64,000 nt of DNA, taken from Methanobrevibacter sp. (GTDB lineage Archaea; Methanobacteriota; Methanobacteria; Methanobacteriales; Methanobacteriaceae). The translations under genes were made by a program, and so were the position numbers. The notes under the pieces were generated by a model. That model searched no databases. It was given only the letters and a program-made list of their open reading frames with translations, and was not told where the DNA came from. The number at the start of each line of letters is the position of its first letter. Position 1 is the first letter of the stretch. Shown in pieces: positions 61,739-64,000 of the stretch. The DNA lies in contig JALFJX010000027.1 of the NCBI GenBank assembly GCA_022775905.1, forward strand, positions 38,654 through 102,653. Reading direction: 5' to 3'.

Positions 61739-61767
61739 AAAATTCCCCCCCTAAAAAAAGTAATGGT

Positions 61768-62130
61768 TTAGTAACCATTATAATCAAGCAATTTTTCAGC
61801 CAAATATTCATCAAACACATACCAAATTCGATTATCTCTTAAAACCAGTTCTTTCAAATCATTTAATGAATTAGCTTTAATTACATGTCCAAATTCCCTA
61901 TAGTAAAATATACCATCAGAATATTGAACTCTAAAAATCCCAGTATTGTTTTCAAAATAGTTTACCTTTAATTCCAAAGTAAGCAGTTCTTCAAAAAAGT
62001 AAAATACTTCCTTTAAATCCAAATCTTCAATATTTGACAAATTTAAGATACCATAATCAATTGCCTCAAGTGTTTCAACACTTAAGAAATCAACAATTTC
62101 TTCATTAAACCTATGTGAATTAAATCTCAT
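61768..62130 (-). CDS. Small protein with one copy of the shared ~54-residue module
   Basis: A 120-residue protein. Residues 1-60 are helical (DFLSVETLEAIDYGILNLSN, DLKEVFYFFEELLTLELKV). Residues 61-115 carry the same module as the duplicated protein at 57115-57489: NTGIFRVQYSDGIFYYREFG, VIKANSLNDLKELVLRDN and IWYVFDEYLAEKLL. Matches include G-I/F, the aromatic strand, IKA-x-S/T-L-x-x-L, W-x-V-x-D and LAEK. Function is unknown. It belongs to the cluster of small genes on this strand. Confidence 0.65.
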   Translation of the reverse strand: MRFNSHRFNEEIVDFLSVETLEAIDYGILNLSNIEDLDLKEVFYFFEELLTLELKVNYFENNTGIFRVQYSDGIFYYREFGHVIKANSLNDLKELVLRDNRIWYVFDEYLAEKLLDYNGY

Positions 62131-62161
62131 TCAAACCTCAAAAATCATAAACAAAAAGTTA

Positions 62162-62581
62162 TCACTCTTCAAAAATCATTTTCTCCATGATTGAAATAAT
62201 ATATTGATTTAAAGGATTATCAAGAGACAGAAACTCTTTGTTACCCTTAGTCGATCCAAATTCTGCAAAGTATGGAGTATGATGACAACCCCCTTCAACA
62301 GTTGTTCCCAATGTTATTTCATCTCCTTTGACTTTAACTCCAAAGTCAGCAAATTCGAATTCCAAAATATTACCAAAATCATCAGTTTCAAAAGTTTCAC
62401 GAAATCCATTGAATTCCAATTCAAAAATAGCATTTAAATTTGATGAACACATACATGATGCATAAATTAATCTTATGTAAATTCCATCTTGTGAAGCTTT
62501 ATCATATAAAAATTTAAAAAATTCATCATTCATCTCTTCAAATGAATATTTTTCATCAGCCATGCCAACATAAGTAGGCAT
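62162..62581 (-). CDS. Hypothetical protein, 139 residues
   Basis: Family not recognised. It starts MPTYVGMADEKYSFEEMNDE, and has RLIYASCMCSSNLNAIFELE with two close Cys, FETDDFGNILEFEFADFGVK and GTTVEGGCHHTPYFAEFGST with a Cys-His-His. These Cys/His residues could bind metal. Soluble, no signal. It follows a 33-codon open frame with a good ribosome site at 62591-62692. The own start of this gene lacks a clear site, so coupling to that frame is possible. Confidence 0.6.
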   Translation of the reverse strand: MPTYVGMADEKYSFEEMNDEFFKFLYDKASQDGIYIRLIYASCMCSSNLNAIFELEFNGFRETFETDDFGNILEFEFADFGVKVKGDEITLGTTVEGGCHHTPYFAEFGSTKGNKEFLSLDNPLNQYIISIMEKMIFEE

Positions 62582-62590
62582 ATAATTTTC

Positions 62591-62692
62591 TTATGTTAAT
62601 TCATCAACAAAGAAATGAAAATCATCATTTTTACCAACAGAGTTTTCAACAGTTTTTTTAATGTCTATTTTGATTTTTCTTGTAATTTGCAT
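62591..62692 (-). CDS. Possible 33-residue small protein or truncated gene start
   Basis: ATG at 62690-62692 is preceded by GAGGT at good distance (GAGGTAGAAA). The frame reads MQITRKIKIDIKKTVENSVG and then KNDDFHFFVDELT to a TAA at 62591-62593. It is short but uses the best ribosome site in the cluster and lies 9 bp before the next gene. It may be a real small protein, a leader frame for translation coupling, or the N-terminus of a gene that has been shifted. Confidence 0.4.
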   Translation of the reverse strand: MQITRKIKIDIKKTVENSVGKNDDFHFFVDELT

Positions 62693-63148
62693 TTTCTACC
62701 TCTAAAATGGTGAATGGTTATGAAAGTTATGAAAATAAAGTAGCTGTTTAGAACATATAGGAAGCAAAGGTGAAAGAAATGATATATGAACTAAGTGAAT
62801 GAAGAAATGAATAAACAATTTCTAAACAGCTACTGGTCAATTTAATCAATGAAAAGTTACCTAACTAAATCAAATAACAAATAATAGTTAAAAGAACACT
62901 ATACTCCAGGAATAGTGAATTTTTGCAACTTGGAACATTATTATCAACCTCTTTTAAGATAATAAATTCGTATAGAGTCAAATTACAATTTCGATATAAT
63001 GGTGTGGTTAACTTATATCAATTTTTAAAATGTATAAATATATTAATTTCAATTAATATATAAAGATTTCGATTTTTTGCAATAATTTTGAAAAATAGTG
63101 TTAAAAAATAAATTTTGAAATAAAATAAAAAAAGTAATTTTTGAGGAG
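62693..63148. promoter_or_regulatory. Upstream region of the small-gene cluster
   Basis: About 455 bp with no convincing gene. It includes AATGGTGTGGTTAAC near 62998 and TTTTAAGATAATAAATTCG near 62952. The GGTGTGGT string also lies upstream of the adhesin/kinase fragment at about 61105. On the minus strand it reads as CCACACCATT, possibly a shared regulatory site. The right half is the 3' flank of the acyl-CoA synthetase-like gene. Confidence 0.35.
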
Positions 63149-64000
63149 TTATAATTCTCCTCTTTCACGTCTTTGGTCTAATAATTCAAGACCTAAGTCA
63201 CCTAATTTGTATTTTTGGATTTTACCACTGGTTGTGAGTGGGAATTCATCAACAAAGAATACGTATTTAGGTACTTTGTATCTTGCAATAGATCCAATAC
63301 AGAAGTCACGAATATCTGCTTCAGTAATATCCTCAAAGCCAGGTTCTTTAATAATAAATGCTCCAACAATTTCACCGTATTTTTCATCAGGAATACCAGC
63401 AACTTGAACGTCCTGTACACATTCATGAGTGAATAAAAACTCTTCAATTTCACGTGGATAGATATTTTCCCCACCTCTGATAATCATATCTTTGATACGG
63501 CCTACAATGGAATAATATCCATCTTCATCAATTGTTGCGAGATCTCCGGAGTGTAACCATCCATCTGGTTCAATTGTTTCAGCAGTTTTTTCAGGCATGT
63601 TATAATATCCTTTCATAACATTGAAACCTCTGCACATAATCTCACCGGTTTCTCCAACACCCACTTCTTCACCAGTTTCAGGATCTACAATTTTTACTTC
63701 AATGTTTGGGAATTTACGTCCAACAGTATTGATTTTTTTCTCAAATGAATCTGCAGCATTAGTTTGTGTAAAACCAGGTGCTGCTTCAGTAAGTCCATAT
63801 ACACTGGTAATTTCTTTCATGTTCATTTTTTCGATTGCATCTTTCATGGTTTCAACAGGACAAGTGGAACCTGCCATAATACCAGTACGTAATGATGACA
63901 TATCAAACATTTCAAACATTGGGTGATTCATCATACCAATGAACATTGTAGGTACCCCATAAATGGAAGTACATTTTTCTTTTTGGATGGATGAAATAGC
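63149..64000 (-). CDS. Acyl-CoA synthetase-like AMP-binding protein (5' part outside window)
   Basis: The gene enters from the right edge, so only the last 283 residues or so are visible. The ANL-family C-terminal half is clear: [17 protein letters not shown] (motif A5-like), [40 protein letters not shown] (the Asp of A7), [20 protein letters not shown] (hinge and A8) and [14 protein letters not shown] with the A10 catalytic Lys. The layout fits medium/long-chain acyl-CoA synthetases. The substrate acid is unknown without the N-terminal pocket. It ends near T-rich sequence. Confidence 0.9.
   Translation of the reverse strand, partial: AISSIQKEKCTSIYGVPTMFIGMMNHPMFEMFDMSSLRTGIMAGSTCPVETMKDAIEKMNMKEITSVYGLTEAAPGFTQTNAADSFEKKINTVGRKFPNIEVKIVDPETGEEVGVGETGEIMCRGFNVMKGYYNMPEKTAETIEPDGWLHSGDLATIDEDGYYSIVGRIKDMIIRGGENIYPREIEEFLFTHECVQDVQVAGIPDEKYGEIVGAFIIKEPGFEDITEADIRDFCIGSIARYKVPKYVFFVDEFPLTTSGKIQKYKLGDLGLELLDQRRERGEL

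Overview
The window is a 64 kb stretch of an AT-rich archaeal chromosome, almost certainly a Methanobrevibacter species or a close member of the Methanobacteriales. The evidence is consistent across the window. It encodes F420:NADP oxidoreductase, archaeal pantoate kinase, the archaeal early shikimate pair (ADTH synthase and 3-dehydroquinate synthase II), archaeal CCA-adding enzyme, split archaeal glutamate synthase, a DUF4013 membrane protein, and large secreted beta-helix adhesin-like proteins. Promoters are TATA-like and ribosome binding sites are GGAGG or GGTGAT. I see no rRNA, tRNA or CRISPR array, and no recognisable insertion sequence.

Layout. 1-9 kb: end of an AarF/UbiB kinase, a gene-poor stretch with repeated promoter-like elements, a DUF4013 protein, two decayed genes (flavodoxin, PPOX), an HxlR regulator, a disulfide-reductase-like flavoprotein, a secreted peptidase-like protein, and a MarR-MFS pair. 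9-25 kb: housekeeping and accessory enzymes (ung, acyltransferase, GNATs, hydrolase, TelA, dtd-sstT, mdh, amidohydrolase, NUDIX, the GGGtGRT/Fe-S scaffold pair, ferredoxin, flavodoxin-like reductase, a Cas4-like nuclease, a broken methyltransferase). 25-34 kb: NhaC antiporter, three tandem SseB-like paralogues, a ketopantoate reductase homologue, a 1150-residue adhesin-like protein and two divergent winged-helix regulators. 34-43 kb: nitrogen assimilation, with split glutamate synthase (glutaminase, GXGXG domain, Fe-S/FMN synthase), an F420-hydrogenase-beta homologue whose domains are in swapped order, a KaiC-like/PEP-synthase-like protein, and glnA behind a double NrpR-type operator.

43-57 kb: redox and repair genes (msrAB, Mrp, NADH-oxidase-like, CAT-like, MutH-like, npdG, DUF2284), then the ADTHS-DHQS II-thpR-cca-MATE operon and a pantoate kinase-methyltransferase pair. 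57-63 kb is an accessory zone. It holds a decayed adhesin, a response regulator with a broken histidine kinase, an adhesin N-terminus joined to that kinase, and small unknown genes, two of which share a 50-residue module. The window ends inside an acyl-CoA synthetase-like gene.

The main functional theme is ammonium assimilation: glutamine synthetase and F420/ferredoxin-linked glutamate synthase lie next to each other and are probably under nitrogen control. CoA (ketopantoate reductase homologue, pantoate kinase), aromatic amino acid precursors and F420/NADP balance are also represented. The accessory zones show active decay: at least seven genes are broken by frameshifts or stops.
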